This document shows positions 18,424-28,342 of a stretch of 64,000 nucleotides of DNA, one piece after another. A model generated the notes under the pieces. It was given only the letters and a program-made list of their open reading frames with translations. It did no database searches and was not told where the DNA came from. This stretch comes from Robertmurraya siralis. Its GTDB lineage: Bacteria > Bacillota > Bacilli > Bacillales > Cytobacillaceae. Location of the stretch: the NCBI RefSeq assembly GCF_005502275.1, contig NZ_SWLZ01000015.1, forward strand, positions 1-64,000. Direction: 5' to 3'. The number at the start of each line of letters is the position of its first letter. Within the stretch, counting starts at the first letter, position 1. The position numbers and the translations under genes are program-made.

Positions 18424-19629
18424 ATGTCAAAGATTATGGCCATTAATGCAGGAAGCTCATCTTTAAAATTTCAATTGATTGAAATGCCTGCAGAACGAGT
18501 AATTACAAAGGGAATTGTGGAGCGAATTGGTTTAAATGAATCAATTTTCTCAATTCTTGTCGATGGACACATGAAAAAGGAGACTGCGGAAATCCGCAAT
18601 CATGAGAAAGCGGTTGAAATCCTTTTAGATAAATTAATTGCCCATCAAATTATTGATTCATTTCATGAAATAGATGGGGTTGGTCATCGAGTAGCTCACG
18701 GTGGCGAAGTCTTTACGGAATCGACGTTAGTTACATCGGAGCAATTGAAAAAGCTAGAGCCTCTGACTGAATTAGCTCCATTGCACAACCCAGCAAATAT
18801 TTTAGGAATAAAAGCATTTCAACGTGTATTAGGCGAAGTACCTTCCGTGATGGTATTTGACACTGCTTTCCATCAAACGATGCCTGAGAGCACTTATTTG
18901 TATGCGTTACCGTACGATTACTATAAGAAATATGGCATACGTAAATACGGATTTCATGGAACATCGCACAAATTTGTTTCAGAGAGAGCAGCAGAAATAT
19001 TAGGCAGACCGATCGAAAGCCTTCGACTTATCTCTTGTCACTTAGGCAATGGTGCAAGCATTGCCGCCATTGAAGGTGGGAAATCAATTGATACATCAAT
19101 GGGTTTTACACCGCTTGAAGGCGTCGTGATGGGGACTCGCTCTGGAACGATTGATCCAGCGATTATTCCATTTATTATGATGAAAACAGGAAAAAGTGTT
19201 GATGAAGTATTAACGATTTTAAATAAGGAGAGTGGTTTATTAGGATTATCTGGTTTTTCAAGTGATCTCCGGGATATTGAAATGAAAGCGGAGCAGGGAG
19301 ACCATCGCGCTGAGCTAGCACTTGATATTTTTGCTAGTCGTATTCACCAATATATTGGTTCATACGCTGCGCGAATGAATGGTGTAGATGCTGTTATCTT
19401 TACTGCAGGAATCGGGGAGAACAGTTCGACGATCCGGGCGAAGGTATTAAAAGGTTTGGAATTTATGGGAGTTTATTGGGATCCAGAGCAAAACAAAATA
19501 AATGAAGAAGAGATGTACATTAGTTACCCTCACTCTCTCGTTAAAGTTTTGAAGATTCCTACAAATGAAGAATTAATGATTGCAAGAGATGTTTATAAAA
19601 TTTGTGATCAGATTTTCGTTAAAGGCTAA
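18424..19629 (+). CDS. ackA: Acetate/propionate kinase (401 aa)
   Basis: Converts acyl-phosphate plus ADP to the acid and ATP. Family text is complete: [13 protein letters not shown] (residues 6-18), [41 protein letters not shown] and [11 protein letters not shown] 18424 follows GAGGAGATAGGTGT; the upstream ATG at 18403 lacks a ribosome binding site. It stands directly before the PocR-type sensor pair and the microcompartment operon, so it may serve as the PduW-type step after PduL. From sequence, acetate and propionate preference cannot be told apart. Own terminator. Confidence 0.95.
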   Translation: MSKIMAINAGSSSLKFQLIEMPAERVITKGIVERIGLNESIFSILVDGHMKKETAEIRNHEKAVEILLDKLIAHQIIDSFHEIDGVGHRVAHGGEVFTESTLVTSEQLKKLEPLTELAPLHNPANILGIKAFQRVLGEVPSVMVFDTAFHQTMPESTYLYALPYDYYKKYGIRKYGFHGTSHKFVSERAAEILGRPIESLRLISCHLGNGASIAAIEGGKSIDTSMGFTPLEGVVMGTRSGTIDPAIIPFIMMKTGKSVDEVLTILNKESGLLGLSGFSSDLRDIEMKAEQGDHRAELALDIFASRIHQYIGSYAARMNGVDAVIFTAGIGENSSTIRAKVLKGLEFMGVYWDPEQNKINEEEMYISYPHSLVKVLKIPTNEELMIARDVYKICDQIFVKG

Positions 19630-19652
19630 GCAGATGAGACGTTGCATCAGAG

Positions 19653-19684
19653 AAAGACCAAGGTGATTATGTTCTTGGTCTTTT
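19653..19684 (+). terminator. ackA terminator
   Basis: AAGACCAAG pairs with CTTGGTCTT around an 11-base loop, then TTTT. Confidence 0.85.
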
Positions 19685-19760
19685 ATGTATAGTGCTACTA
19701 AGTAATGTATCCAATTGAAACTTATCCACTTGATGATAATAAATTGAGCGAGATGATTCT

Positions 19761-20999
19761 ATGAATATACAGGAAATCATTGATTTTGACGCACTTCAGA
19801 GGGTTCAGGATTCTTTTACGAAAGCAACTGGTTTAGCTGCGATCACAGTGGATTTTCGTGGAAATCCGATAACAAAGTACAGCAACTTTTCGTCGTTCTG
19901 TGAAAAGATCCGCAAAAATCCAAAGCTTTATGATACTTGTCTCAAATGTGATGCTTTTGGTGGATTGGAGGCATCAAGAAGAGAAGGTGTCTTCATTTAC
20001 CGTTGTCACACCGGACTGGTAGATTTTGCAGTACCCATTATAATAAAAGGGCGATTAATCGGTTCCATGCTTGTCGGACAAGTTAAGTCTAGTGATGATG
20101 ATCATGAGAATCTTGAATATATTACGAGCAAATCTCTTGGATGGAAAGAAGATGAAGAGGTTTTGCAAGAGCTAGAAAAAGTACCAGTGATGTCTTATGA
20201 AAAGATTGCCGCCGTTGCAGATATGATGTTTCATGTCATTAATAGCATGGTAGAGAAGGATATTACTCAGTATGTGCAGGAAGAACTACGAGCGAAAGAT
20301 CAGCAGCTGTTGGATCAAATGAAAATTCAAGCAGAGCTTGAAAAATCGCTTCTTACCAAACAAAATCAATTTTTTCGTCTTTTAGTAAATCCCAATTTTT
20401 TATTTAATGTGATCAATACAATGTCCTGTTTTGCTGTTATTGAAAAGGCGCCAAAGACACAAGATGTCATTCTTACATTCTCCGATATGATGAAGTACTT
20501 GATTACGAGCTATAATAGTTTAGTTACTGTCGAAGATGAAATTTCATATATGAATCTCTATTTAAAATTACAAAAAATTCGCTTTGGAGATAGAATGAAC
20601 ATTTCAATCGACATTCCTAGAGAATTAAGAACGATCCAAATCCCTCCAATGATTATTGTTGCCCTCTTAGATAATGCCATTATTCATGGACTTGAACCGA
20701 AAGAAGGCAATGGGACGATTATGGTAAGAGGTTCTGCAGATAATGAAGATTTCGTTTGTGAAGTGATCGACGATGGAGTGGGGATTTCAGTAGATAAAAT
20801 AAATAGCTTCATGAAAGAGCAAGGAGTATCAGAACAAGATAATCAATTTAAGGGCATCGGTTTTAGACATGTAAACTTCAATTTGAGATTACTTTACGGA
20901 AATGATTATCAGCTTGAAATCGCGCAAAATCGAAAAGGTGGAACAACTGTTAGATTCAAAATCCCGATGGAATCTAATGGAGGGGTTCCACATGTATAA
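19761..20999 (+). CDS. PocR-domain sensor kinase of the pdu locus (412 aa)
   Basis: The N-terminal PocR ligand-binding domain (about 1-165) has clustered Cys residues (DTCLKCDAF, YRCHTG). A coiled segment follows, then a LytS-type kinase core. The expected phospho-acceptor motif NPHFLFN reads NPNFLFN, so the catalytic His is Asn at residue 212. The ATPase part looks intact: ALLDNAIIHGL, DDGVGI, GIGFRHVNFNL. Its stop overlaps the ATG of the response regulator gene. Related sensor pairs control pdu operons in Listeria and should sense diol or aldehyde; ligand is an inference. Loss of the His is unexplained. Confidence 0.85.
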   Translation: MNIQEIIDFDALQRVQDSFTKATGLAAITVDFRGNPITKYSNFSSFCEKIRKNPKLYDTCLKCDAFGGLEASRREGVFIYRCHTGLVDFAVPIIIKGRLIGSMLVGQVKSSDDDHENLEYITSKSLGWKEDEEVLQELEKVPVMSYEKIAAVADMMFHVINSMVEKDITQYVQEELRAKDQQLLDQMKIQAELEKSLLTKQNQFFRLLVNPNFLFNVINTMSCFAVIEKAPKTQDVILTFSDMMKYLITSYNSLVTVEDEISYMNLYLKLQKIRFGDRMNISIDIPRELRTIQIPPMIIVALLDNAIIHGLEPKEGNGTIMVRGSADNEDFVCEVIDDGVGISVDKINSFMKEQGVSEQDNQFKGIGFRHVNFNLRLLYGNDYQLEIAQNRKGGTTVRFKIPMESNGGVPHV

Positions 21000-22071
21000 T
21001 ATCTTACTAGTTGATGATGAAATTATCGCCATTGAGGCTCTTAAAGTAATTTTTGCACAAATAGAAAATACGAGAGTAATAGGAGCAGCTAATTCTGCAG
21101 AGTCTGCGAAAGAGCTATTTGAAAACAGCCAGCTTCATATGACCTTCCTAGATATTAAAATACCTGGTGCGGATATCATCTATTTAATAAAATATATGAA
21201 GCGGAGAAATCCAAAAAATCGTATTATTTTATTAACAGATTATGGTTCCTATGATTTTGTATTTAAGGCATTAGAAATGGGAGCAGATTCGTATCTTTTA
21301 AAGCCGTATCGGCAAACAGACATTCTTCGCCTTGTTAATATGTATTTATCACAAGAACATGCTCAGTCAATAAACTTGGAACAAACGATGGAGCGTTTGC
21401 TTGGCTATGTGTCTAATGAAGATTATAATAACTCCATCAAAATGGCAGAAATCCTTACTGAACAATTGTTTTCGGAGTATGATAAAGAGCATGATAAAAT
21501 CCATTTAACCACTCAGTCGCTCATTAAGATGCTGGATTTGATATGTCGGCAAAAAGGAATATTCCTCTCGCATAAGTTAGAATGGACTGCCTATCATGAA
21601 GTCGATACTCGTGATTTCCATAAAAAGCTTAAAATCCTTATTGATAGTATATTCGATACGATTAGAGATTCGAAAAGCGACCAAGAGATAAAAGTAATCC
21701 AAGCGGTGCTTAAATATATAGAAAAGAATTACCAAAAAGGGGTCACGCTCGAGGCAGCAGCGGAACATGTCCATTTAAGTCCCTATTATTTAAGTAAATT
21801 GTTCAAAAAAGAATTAAAGATCAATTTTGTTAATTATGTAACGAAACGAAAGATGGAAAAGGCGAAAGAACTTTTAGAATCAACAGATCTGCCTGTTATT
21901 AATATTGCTATGGAATTGAATTTTCAGGAGCCCAATTATTTTAGCAAGGTTTTTAAAAAAGTTGTTGGCTTAACTCCATCAGAATATCGCAAGCGGGCAG
22001 CAGAAATTAGTTCACAATCTGATATGTTAAAAAGACATACTAGTATATTAAACGGGAAATGGTTTATATAA
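20992..22071 (+). CDS. Response regulator with AraC-type DNA-binding domain (359 aa)
   Basis: The receiver domain (1-120) begins MYNILLVDDE, with the acceptor Asp in TFLDIKIPG (residue 54) and Lys in YLLKPYRQ. A helical linker follows, then two AraC helix-turn-helix units (about 245-345: EAAAEHVHLSPYYLSKLFKK and INIAMELNFQEPNYFSKVFK). ATG 20992 after GAGGGG overlaps the kinase stop by 8 bases, so the pair is translationally coupled. It lies directly upstream of the microcompartment operon and is the obvious candidate activator of it. Confidence 0.9.
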   Translation: MYNILLVDDEIIAIEALKVIFAQIENTRVIGAANSAESAKELFENSQLHMTFLDIKIPGADIIYLIKYMKRRNPKNRIILLTDYGSYDFVFKALEMGADSYLLKPYRQTDILRLVNMYLSQEHAQSINLEQTMERLLGYVSNEDYNNSIKMAEILTEQLFSEYDKEHDKIHLTTQSLIKMLDLICRQKGIFLSHKLEWTAYHEVDTRDFHKKLKILIDSIFDTIRDSKSDQEIKVIQAVLKYIEKNYQKGVTLEAAAEHVHLSPYYLSKLFKKELKINFVNYVTKRKMEKAKELLESTDLPVINIAMELNFQEPNYFSKVFKKVVGLTPSEYRKRAAEISSQSDMLKRHTSILNGKWFI

Positions 22072-22081
22072 GCAAAAAGTT

Positions 22082-22114
22082 ACACCTGTCAAAGTTAAAG
22101 ACAGGTGTTTTTTT
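22082..22114 (+). terminator. Terminator after the sensor/regulator pair
   Basis: ACACCTGTC pairs with GACAGGTGT, then TTTTTTG. It separates the regulators from the pdu operon. Confidence 0.85.
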
Positions 22115-22486
22115 GTTGTCTCAACCCATTATGAAAAGAGCTGGTTATACCTTTTAAAATCTGTTCAAATGTTAGAACAACTCCATTTTCTTCTAAGAGT
22201 TCAAAGTGGTCACAGAAATGAGGCGCGGTTTCATAGCGGAGTTGAGAAAAGTAGGATTAAAAAAATCCACTTCTAGAGCAAAAAAATATCTTTTTCTGGA
22301 CAAAAAAAGATTGGTTGCTTGTCACAATCAAGGCAAATCTTTACCTATACTAGCCAATATTGTACAGAGAACGGTCACTTAAAAAGCCCTATTATAAAGC
22401 TTGTAAGGCGTTAGGAGAGTAATGGTAGCAAAGGAATTTTCTTTTCTACGGTTGCTCAAATCACTTTTTTAGAGGAGGAACTTAGA
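22115..22486 (+). promoter_or_regulatory. Control region of the pdu operon
   Basis: Holds a possible -10 TATACT (22346-22351) without a consensus -35. Upstream are two similar elements about 23 bases apart, TCTAGAGCAAAAAAA (22272) and TCTGGACAAAAAAAG (22295), and a GATTG-N11-CAATC inverted repeat (22309-22329). Spaced direct repeats upstream of a weak promoter fit an AraC-type activator. I see no cobalamin riboswitch core. The leader before pduA is about 130 bases. Confidence 0.4.
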
Positions 22487-22768
22487 ATGATTAAAGAAGC
22501 ATTAGGCATGGTGGAAACAAAAGGGCTAATTGGTGCAATTGAGGCAGCTGACGCGATGGTGAAAGCAGCTAATGTTACGCTAATCGGTTACCAAAAAATC
22601 GGTTCTGGACTAATAACTGTTATGGTTCGAGGTGATGTAGGTGCTGTGAAAGCGGCTACAGATGCTGGGGCTGCGGCTGCAGAAAAAGTTGGAGAAGTAG
22701 TATCGATTCATGTAATTCCAAGACCACACGCAGAAGTAGAAGGGATCTTACCAAAATTAGAGCAATAA
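22487..22768 (+). CDS. pduA: Microcompartment shell hexamer PduA (93 aa)
   Basis: Single BMC domain. [22 protein letters not shown] opens the fold, followed by [25 protein letters not shown] and the [15 protein letters not shown] helix. Family members form hexamers tiling the shell facets, with a central pore for the small substrate; here the pore region is KIGSG. About 80 percent identical by eye to the pduJ product at 29537. The start follows GAGGAGG. First gene of the operon. Confidence 0.95.
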   Translation: MIKEALGMVETKGLIGAIEAADAMVKAANVTLIGYQKIGSGLITVMVRGDVGAVKAATDAGAAAAEKVGEVVSIHVIPRPHAEVEGILPKLEQ

Positions 22769-22792
22769 TATTTTTTTTGGAGGTGCTAATAA

Positions 22793-23575
22793 ATGAAGGA
22801 ACAAATGATTGAAAAAATCATGGAAGAAGTCATGAAAAAGGTAGATGCTCCAAAGGAAGCGGAGCCTATAAAAAAGGAAAAGAGTTTCTGTGGTTTAACA
22901 GAGTTTGTCGGTGTTGGACGAGGTGACACAATCGGACTTGTTATTGCCAATGTTGATTCAAGTGTTCATGAAGCGATGAAGCTAGACAAAAAATATCGTT
23001 CGATCGGGATTATAGGAGCTCGTACAGGTGCAGGTCCACAAATTATGGCAGCCGATGAAGCTGTGAAAGCGACCAATACAGAAGTATTGACGGTTGAACT
23101 TGCGCGTGACACAAAAGGAGGAGCAGGCCACGGCTCGCTGATTATATTCGGTGCTGAGGATGTGGCTGATGCTCGACGTGCTGTGGAAGTTGCCTTGAAG
23201 GAATTAGAGCGGACATTCGGTGATGTTTATGGCAATGAAGCGGGCCATCTTGAATTCCAATATACAGCCCGGGCGAGTTACGCTTGTGAGAAAGCGTTTA
23301 ATGCTGAAGTCGGAAAATCATTCGGTTTACTGGTTGGTGCTCCGGCTGCAATCGGTGTCGTTTTAGCTGATACAGCCGTAAAAGCTGCCAATGTTGACGT
23401 GATTGGTTATAGTTCACCAGCTCAAGGAACCAGTTTTTCAAATGAAGTGATTTTAACATTTAGCGGTGATTCGGGTGCTGTAAGGCAAGCTTTAATCGCA
23501 GCACGGGAAGTGGGAAAAAAATTATTAGGAACTCTTGGAAGCGAACCTGTATCAGATACAGTTCCTTACATCTAA
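22793..23575 (+). CDS. pduB: Microcompartment shell trimer PduB (260 aa)
   Basis: Tandem BMC domains (about 45-140 and 150-250) form pseudohexameric trimers, proposed as larger gated shell openings. An N-terminal amphipathic helix (MIEKIMEEVMKKV) and a flexible linker precede the first domain. In characterised PduB such an extension links shell to cargo. Text typical of the family: GIIGARTGAGPQIMAADEAVK and GLLVGAPAAIGVVLADTAVK. No clear internal start for a shorter PduB' was found. GGAGGTGC upstream of ATG. Confidence 0.95.
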   Translation: MKEQMIEKIMEEVMKKVDAPKEAEPIKKEKSFCGLTEFVGVGRGDTIGLVIANVDSSVHEAMKLDKKYRSIGIIGARTGAGPQIMAADEAVKATNTEVLTVELARDTKGGAGHGSLIIFGAEDVADARRAVEVALKELERTFGDVYGNEAGHLEFQYTARASYACEKAFNAEVGKSFGLLVGAPAAIGVVLADTAVKAANVDVIGYSSPAQGTSFSNEVILTFSGDSGAVRQALIAAREVGKKLLGTLGSEPVSDTVPYI

Positions 23576-23592
23576 CTTGAGGAGGGAAATCA

Positions 23593-25257
23593 ATGAAATC
23601 CAAACGTTTTCAAGTGTTGTCTGAGCGTCCGGTCAACCAGGATGGCTTTGTCGCTGAATGGCCTGAAGTGGGACTTGTGGCAATGAGTGGTCCAAATGAC
23701 CCGAAGCCAAGTATAAGAATTGAGCGTGGCATCGTTGTGGAATTAGATGGCAAAAAGCGAGAGGAATTTGACTTTATTGATACGTTTATCGCAGATTATG
23801 CGATAAATTTAGAAAAAGCTGAAGAAGCGATGTCGATCGATTCAAACGAGTTTGCCAGAATGCTAGTCGATATTAATGTACCGAGGGAGAAGATCATTCC
23901 TCTTAGCACGGCGATGACTCCAGCTAAGCTTTGTGATGTTGTCAAAGATATGAACGTTGTCGAATTAATGATGGCGTTGCAAAAAATGAGAGCTAGAAAA
24001 ACTCCTTCTAATCAATGTCATGTTACAAACTTGAAGGATAATCCAGTTCAAATAGCAGCGGACGCTGCTGAAGCAGCATTACGTGGCTTCGATGAACAAG
24101 AAACAACTGTAGGAATCGTCCGTTATGCTCCTTTCAATGCCCTTGGTCTTTTAGTCGGAGCCCAAACTGGACGTGGAGGAATTTTAACGCAATGTTCTGT
24201 TGAAGAAGCGACAGAGTTAGAAATGGGAATGCGGGGACTTACCTGTTATGCAGAAACGGTTTCTGTATATGGAACAGAGCCTGTTTTCGTCGATGGCGAT
24301 GATACTCCTTTTTCTAAAGCATTTCTTGCATCCGCATATGCTTCACGCGGCTTGAAAATGCGCTTCACTTCAGGTACTGGCTCTGAGGTGCAAATGGGCT
24401 ATGCTGAAGGGAAATCAATGTTATATCTTGAAGCACGCTGTATTTTTGTAACGAAAGGCGCCGGCTCACAAGGGCTGCAAAATGGTTCAATCAGTTGTAT
24501 CGGTGTCCCTGGTGGGGTACCATCCGGAATTCGTGCTGTTTTAGCTGAGAACTTATTCACGACCATGATGGATATGGAGGTTGCCTCAGGTAATGACCAA
24601 ACCTTCTCCCATTCTGATATTAGAAGAACCGCCAGAACTTTAATGCAAATGCTTCCAGGTACTGATTTTATTTTTTCAGGATACAGTGCTACGCCAAACT
24701 ATGACAATATGTTTGCCGGTTCAAACTTTGACGCAGAAGATTTTGATGACTATAACGTGCTGCAGCGTGATTTAAAAGTAGATGGAGGATTGCGCCCGGT
24801 TTCTGAAGATGAAGTAGTGGCGATTAGAAATAAAGCAGCTAGAGCTATTCAAGTCGTTTTTGAGGGCTTAGGATTGCCTGCCATCACAGATCAAGAAGTA
24901 GAAGCTGCTACATATGCACACGGAAGTAATGATATGCCTGACCGCAATGTAGTAGAAGACTTAAGAGCGGCAGATGACATGATGAAACGTGGAATTACTG
25001 GAATTGACATTGTTAAAGCACTAAGTAAGGGCGGATTTGATGATGTAGCACAGAGTGTCCTAAATATGTTAAAACAACGTGTTTCAGGTGATTATTTACA
25101 CACATCAGCGATTATTGATAAAGATTGGAAGATTGTCAGCGCCGTCAATGATTTAAATGATTATCAAGGACCTGGAACTGGCTACCGTATGAGTGACGCT
25201 CGATGGGAAGAAATTAAAGCCATTCCTCGTGCAATTCGTCCAGAAGATGTGAATTAA
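23593..25257 (+). CDS. pduC: B12-dependent diol/glycerol dehydratase large subunit (554 aa)
   Basis: Catalytic alpha subunit that, with adenosylcobalamin, dehydrates 1,2-diols to aldehydes (1,2-propanediol to propionaldehyde, or glycerol to 3-hydroxypropionaldehyde). The sequence starts MKSKRFQVLSERPVNQDGFV and is full length, with GSGSEVQMGY-type active-site text (TGTGSEVQMGYAEGKSM), the QGLQNGSISCIG segment and the ASGNDQTFSHSD region. Diol and glycerol preference cannot be separated by reading. Start ATG after GAGGAGG; 17 bases after pduB. Main cargo of the compartment. Confidence 0.96.
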   Translation: MKSKRFQVLSERPVNQDGFVAEWPEVGLVAMSGPNDPKPSIRIERGIVVELDGKKREEFDFIDTFIADYAINLEKAEEAMSIDSNEFARMLVDINVPREKIIPLSTAMTPAKLCDVVKDMNVVELMMALQKMRARKTPSNQCHVTNLKDNPVQIAADAAEAALRGFDEQETTVGIVRYAPFNALGLLVGAQTGRGGILTQCSVEEATELEMGMRGLTCYAETVSVYGTEPVFVDGDDTPFSKAFLASAYASRGLKMRFTSGTGSEVQMGYAEGKSMLYLEARCIFVTKGAGSQGLQNGSISCIGVPGGVPSGIRAVLAENLFTTMMDMEVASGNDQTFSHSDIRRTARTLMQMLPGTDFIFSGYSATPNYDNMFAGSNFDAEDFDDYNVLQRDLKVDGGLRPVSEDEVVAIRNKAARAIQVVFEGLGLPAITDQEVEAATYAHGSNDMPDRNVVEDLRAADDMMKRGITGIDIVKALSKGGFDDVAQSVLNMLKQRVSGDYLHTSAIIDKDWKIVSAVNDLNDYQGPGTGYRMSDARWEEIKAIPRAIRPEDVN

Positions 25258-25279
25258 AACCGAAAGGGGTGTTATGTGA

Positions 25280-25957
25280 ATGACTATTAACGAGAAGTTA
25301 ATTAGAGAAGTGATAGAAGAGGTTTTAAAAGACTTCAATATGGAGGGAAAAACAGAAGCAATACCAGTTACGCAAACTGCTAGACAAGCAGTGATTCCTT
25401 CCAGCTCGAAAGGACTAGAAATCATCGAAAGTGGTTCTGCTGCTATTGGAACTAGAAAGGATGAAGTCGTGATTGCGGTTGCTGCAGCATTCGGTGTCCA
25501 TCAAACAAAGACGATAGTGGGGCTCCCACATACCGAAGTATTGAGAGAAATTATCGCTGGAATTGAAGAAGAAGGCATATCAGCTCGTCTGATTCGTGTC
25601 TATCACACATCAGATGTTGGATTTGTCGCCCATCAAGCAGCGAAATTCAGCGGTTCAGGAATTGGGATTGGAATTCAATCCAAAGGTACAACTGTTATAC
25701 ATCAGAAGGATCTGCCGCCTTTATCAAATTTAGAATTGTTCCCGCAAGCGCCGCTATTAGATCCGGAAACATATCGATCCATTGGAAAAAATGCAGCGAA
25801 GTATGCAAAAGGGGAATCGCCAAACCCTGTGCCGACAAAAAATGATCAAATGGCGCGTCCGAAGTATCAGGCAATCGCTGCATTGCTTCATATTAAAGAA
25901 ACGGAACATGTTGATCGAAGCAAAAAACCAACAGCTTTGCAAGTGAAATTCAACTAA
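25280..25957 (+). CDS. pduD: Diol dehydratase medium subunit (225 aa)
   Basis: Beta subunit contributing to the cobalamin site. The N-terminal 20 residues form an amphipathic helix ([14 protein letters not shown]) followed by a linker, the known encapsulation signal of this subunit. The core has [29 protein letters not shown] and [13 protein letters not shown]-like text ([13 protein letters not shown]). ATG 25280 follows AAAGGGGTG. The downstream end is 16 bases before the pduE start. Confidence 0.95.
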   Translation: MTINEKLIREVIEEVLKDFNMEGKTEAIPVTQTARQAVIPSSSKGLEIIESGSAAIGTRKDEVVIAVAAAFGVHQTKTIVGLPHTEVLREIIAGIEEEGISARLIRVYHTSDVGFVAHQAAKFSGSGIGIGIQSKGTTVIHQKDLPPLSNLELFPQAPLLDPETYRSIGKNAAKYAKGESPNPVPTKNDQMARPKYQAIAALLHIKETEHVDRSKKPTALQVKFN

Positions 25958-25973
25958 TACGGAGGTGAGCACT

Positions 25974-26483
25974 ATGAATCAACAACTTATCGAGCAGATC
26001 GTGAAAGAGGTCATGTCTTCTATGGGAACGGTTTCGGAGGAGACAAGTAAAACTGATAGCATGACAGTTAAGGTTGATGCGCAAAAGGATTATCCGTTAG
26101 GAGAAAAACGACCTGAACTTATTAAAACTCCTACGAATAAAGATTTGGACCAAATTACACTCCAAGGTGTAATCGATGGAAGCGTAACGTCAGAGGATGT
26201 CCGAATTGCTCCCGAAACTTTAGAATTACAGGCCCAAGTGGCAGAGTCTATGAGAAGAAAACCGTTAGCGCAAAATTTCCGCAGGGCTGCTGAACTAATT
26301 GCGGTTCCAGACGAACGAATCCTTGAAATATATAATGCACTAAGACCATATCGTTCTACAAAAGAAGAATTGCTCGCTATCGCAGAGGAACTAGAAGGAA
26401 AATTTAATGCAAAAATGAATGCGAAACTAGTTCGTGAAGCTGCTGATGTATATGAAAAGCGTGACCGATTGAAAAAAGACTAG
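25974..26483 (+). CDS. pduE: Diol dehydratase small subunit (169 aa)
   Basis: Gamma subunit. The N-terminal helix QQLIEQIVKEVMSSM resembles the pduD signal. The core shows DYPLGEKRPELIKTPTNK, DEVRIAPETL-like text (SEDVRIAPETLELQ), RRAAELIAVPDERILEIYNALRPYR (split here for brevity at AELIAVPDERILEIYNAL), typical of the family. ATG 25974 lies 8 bases after GGAGG; a GTG at 25965 is inside the ribosome binding site. Small extensions aside, length is normal. Confidence 0.94.
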   Translation: MNQQLIEQIVKEVMSSMGTVSEETSKTDSMTVKVDAQKDYPLGEKRPELIKTPTNKDLDQITLQGVIDGSVTSEDVRIAPETLELQAQVAESMRRKPLAQNFRRAAELIAVPDERILEIYNALRPYRSTKEELLAIAEELEGKFNAKMNAKLVREAADVYEKRDRLKKD

Positions 26484-26515
26484 CATCTTGCGTTAGATTC
26501 CGGGAGGTAGAATCG

Positions 26516-28342
26516 ATGAAATTGGTTGCAGGAGTGGATATCGGAAATGCCACAACAGAAGTTGCCATCGCTACCGTAACAGAAGATAAAAATGTTACTT
26601 TTTTGGCGAGCGATTTTGTACGAACAACAGGAATTAAAGGAACGCGGCAAAATATCCATGGTGTACTTGCTGCCATTAAACAAGCTCTTGGGAAAATTAA
26701 TCGAAGGATAGAGGATTTAGACTTAGTTCGCATTAATGAGGCAGCCCCTGTAATTGGGGATGTGGCGATGGAAACGATCACGGAGACGATTATTACAGAG
26801 TCGACAATGATTGGCCACAACCCCTCTACTCCAGGGGGAGTGGGCTTGGGCATCGGGAAAACCATTGATATTATCGATTTGGACAATGCCAATAAGGAAG
26901 ATGATTATATCGTATTAATCGGAAAGAAAGTTGATTTTGAAGATGCAGCTCGGTTCATTAATGCTGCTTTGAATAAAGGGATTACCATAACCGGAGCCGT
27001 AGCACAGAAAGACGACGGCGTTCTTATTAGCAACAGGATTGACAAAAAAATGCCTATTATAGATGAAGTCAGTCTGATTGAGAAAGTTCCGCTTGGAATG
27101 AAAGCAGCCATTGAGGTGGCTTCTCCAGGCGGTGTTGTAGAAGTCCTTGCTAACCCGTATGGGATCGCAACTGTATTTGATTTATCAAGTGAAGAAACGA
27201 AAATGATTGTTCCAATTGCTAGAGCATTGATCGGTAACCGTTCTGCTGTTGTCATTAAGACACCAAAGGGTGATGTTCAAGCGAGGAGCATTCCGGCAGG
27301 AAAGATTACCGTTTATGGGAAACGGAATTTAACGATTGATGTCGATGAAGGCGCCGAAAAAATGATGGAAGTATTAACTGCGGCCACGCCGATCGAAGAT
27401 ATAAAAGGAGAAGCGGGGACCAATGCTGGAGGGATGCTTGAACGGGTAAGACAAGTAATGTCTGAGTTAACGAAGCAGCATCCGGATGATATAAAAATTC
27501 AGGATTTATTGGCCGTCAATACATTTATTCCGCAAATGGTTAAAGGTGGCTTAGCAGAAGAATTTTCCATGGAAAATGCCGTTGGAATTGCAGCGATGGT
27601 CAAGGCTGACAAGTTGCAAATGCAAATGATAGCGAATGAATTGCGCACTCTAATCAGTGTAGAAGTTGAAGTTGGTGGTGTTGAAGCAGACATGGCCATA
27701 AGAGGCGCTCTTTCTACTCCTGGAACGAAGGTTCCCATTGCCATTGTTGATATGGGAGCAGGTTCAACAGATGCATCAATCATGACGAAGGCGGGAAAAA
27801 CGACATCCGTACATTTAGCTGGTGCCGGGGATATGGTCACGATGCTGATCAATTCCGAATTAGGGTTGGATGACATTGGATTGGCTGAGGATATAAAAAA
27901 ATACCCCCTTGCTAAAGTTGAAAGTTTATTCCATATTCGCCATGAAGATGGAACCGTACAATTTTTTGAGAATCCGTTAGAGCCTCAAGTATTTGCAAGA
28001 GTTGTTATTTTGAAGGAAGGGAGTATGATTCCTGTTCCAGGACAACTATCCGTTGAGAAAATAAAAATGGTGAGACGTGGAGCAAAAGAGAAGGTTTTTG
28101 TTACGAATGCATTACGCGCGTTGACAATGGTCTCACCAACAGGAAATATTCGCGATATGGAATTTGTTGTTTTAGTAGGAGGATCAGCTCTTGATTTCGA
28201 GGTACCTCAGTTAGTGACGGATGCGCTTTCTCAATACAGCGTTGTGGCTGGAAGAGGGAATATTCGAGGCACAGAAGGACCAAGAAATGCTGTAGCTACT
28301 GGTTTAATATTGGCTCTTGGTCAAGGGGGGAGGATTCAGTGA
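26516..28342 (+). CDS. pduG: Diol dehydratase reactivase large subunit (608 aa)
   Basis: Chaperone-like ATPase that releases damaged cobalamin from the dehydratase. Actin/Hsp70-type motifs are clear: VAGVDIGNATTEVAI at the N-terminus and IVDMGAGSTDASI near residue 410. Family text EAAPVIGDVAMETITETI and NPSTPGGVGLGIG are complete. ATG 26516 has GGGAGG upstream. The stop TGA overlaps the GTG start of pduH, so the two subunits are translationally coupled. Confidence 0.95.
   Translation: MKLVAGVDIGNATTEVAIATVTEDKNVTFLASDFVRTTGIKGTRQNIHGVLAAIKQALGKINRRIEDLDLVRINEAAPVIGDVAMETITETIITESTMIGHNPSTPGGVGLGIGKTIDIIDLDNANKEDDYIVLIGKKVDFEDAARFINAALNKGITITGAVAQKDDGVLISNRIDKKMPIIDEVSLIEKVPLGMKAAIEVASPGGVVEVLANPYGIATVFDLSSEETKMIVPIARALIGNRSAVVIKTPKGDVQARSIPAGKITVYGKRNLTIDVDEGAEKMMEVLTAATPIEDIKGEAGTNAGGMLERVRQVMSELTKQHPDDIKIQDLLAVNTFIPQMVKGGLAEEFSMENAVGIAAMVKADKLQMQMIANELRTLISVEVEVGGVEADMAIRGALSTPGTKVPIAIVDMGAGSTDASIMTKAGKTTSVHLAGAGDMVTMLINSELGLDDIGLAEDIKKYPLAKVESLFHIRHEDGTVQFFENPLEPQVFARVVILKEGSMIPVPGQLSVEKIKMVRRGAKEKVFVTNALRALTMVSPTGNIRDMEFVVLVGGSALDFEVPQLVTDALSQYSVVAGRGNIRGTEGPRNAVATGLILALGQGGRIQ

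Noticed and set aside
22115-22486. Cobalamin riboswitch before the B12-dependent operon
   Set aside because: I looked for the B12-box core and its flanking helices and did not find them; control by the AraC-type regulator seems enough.
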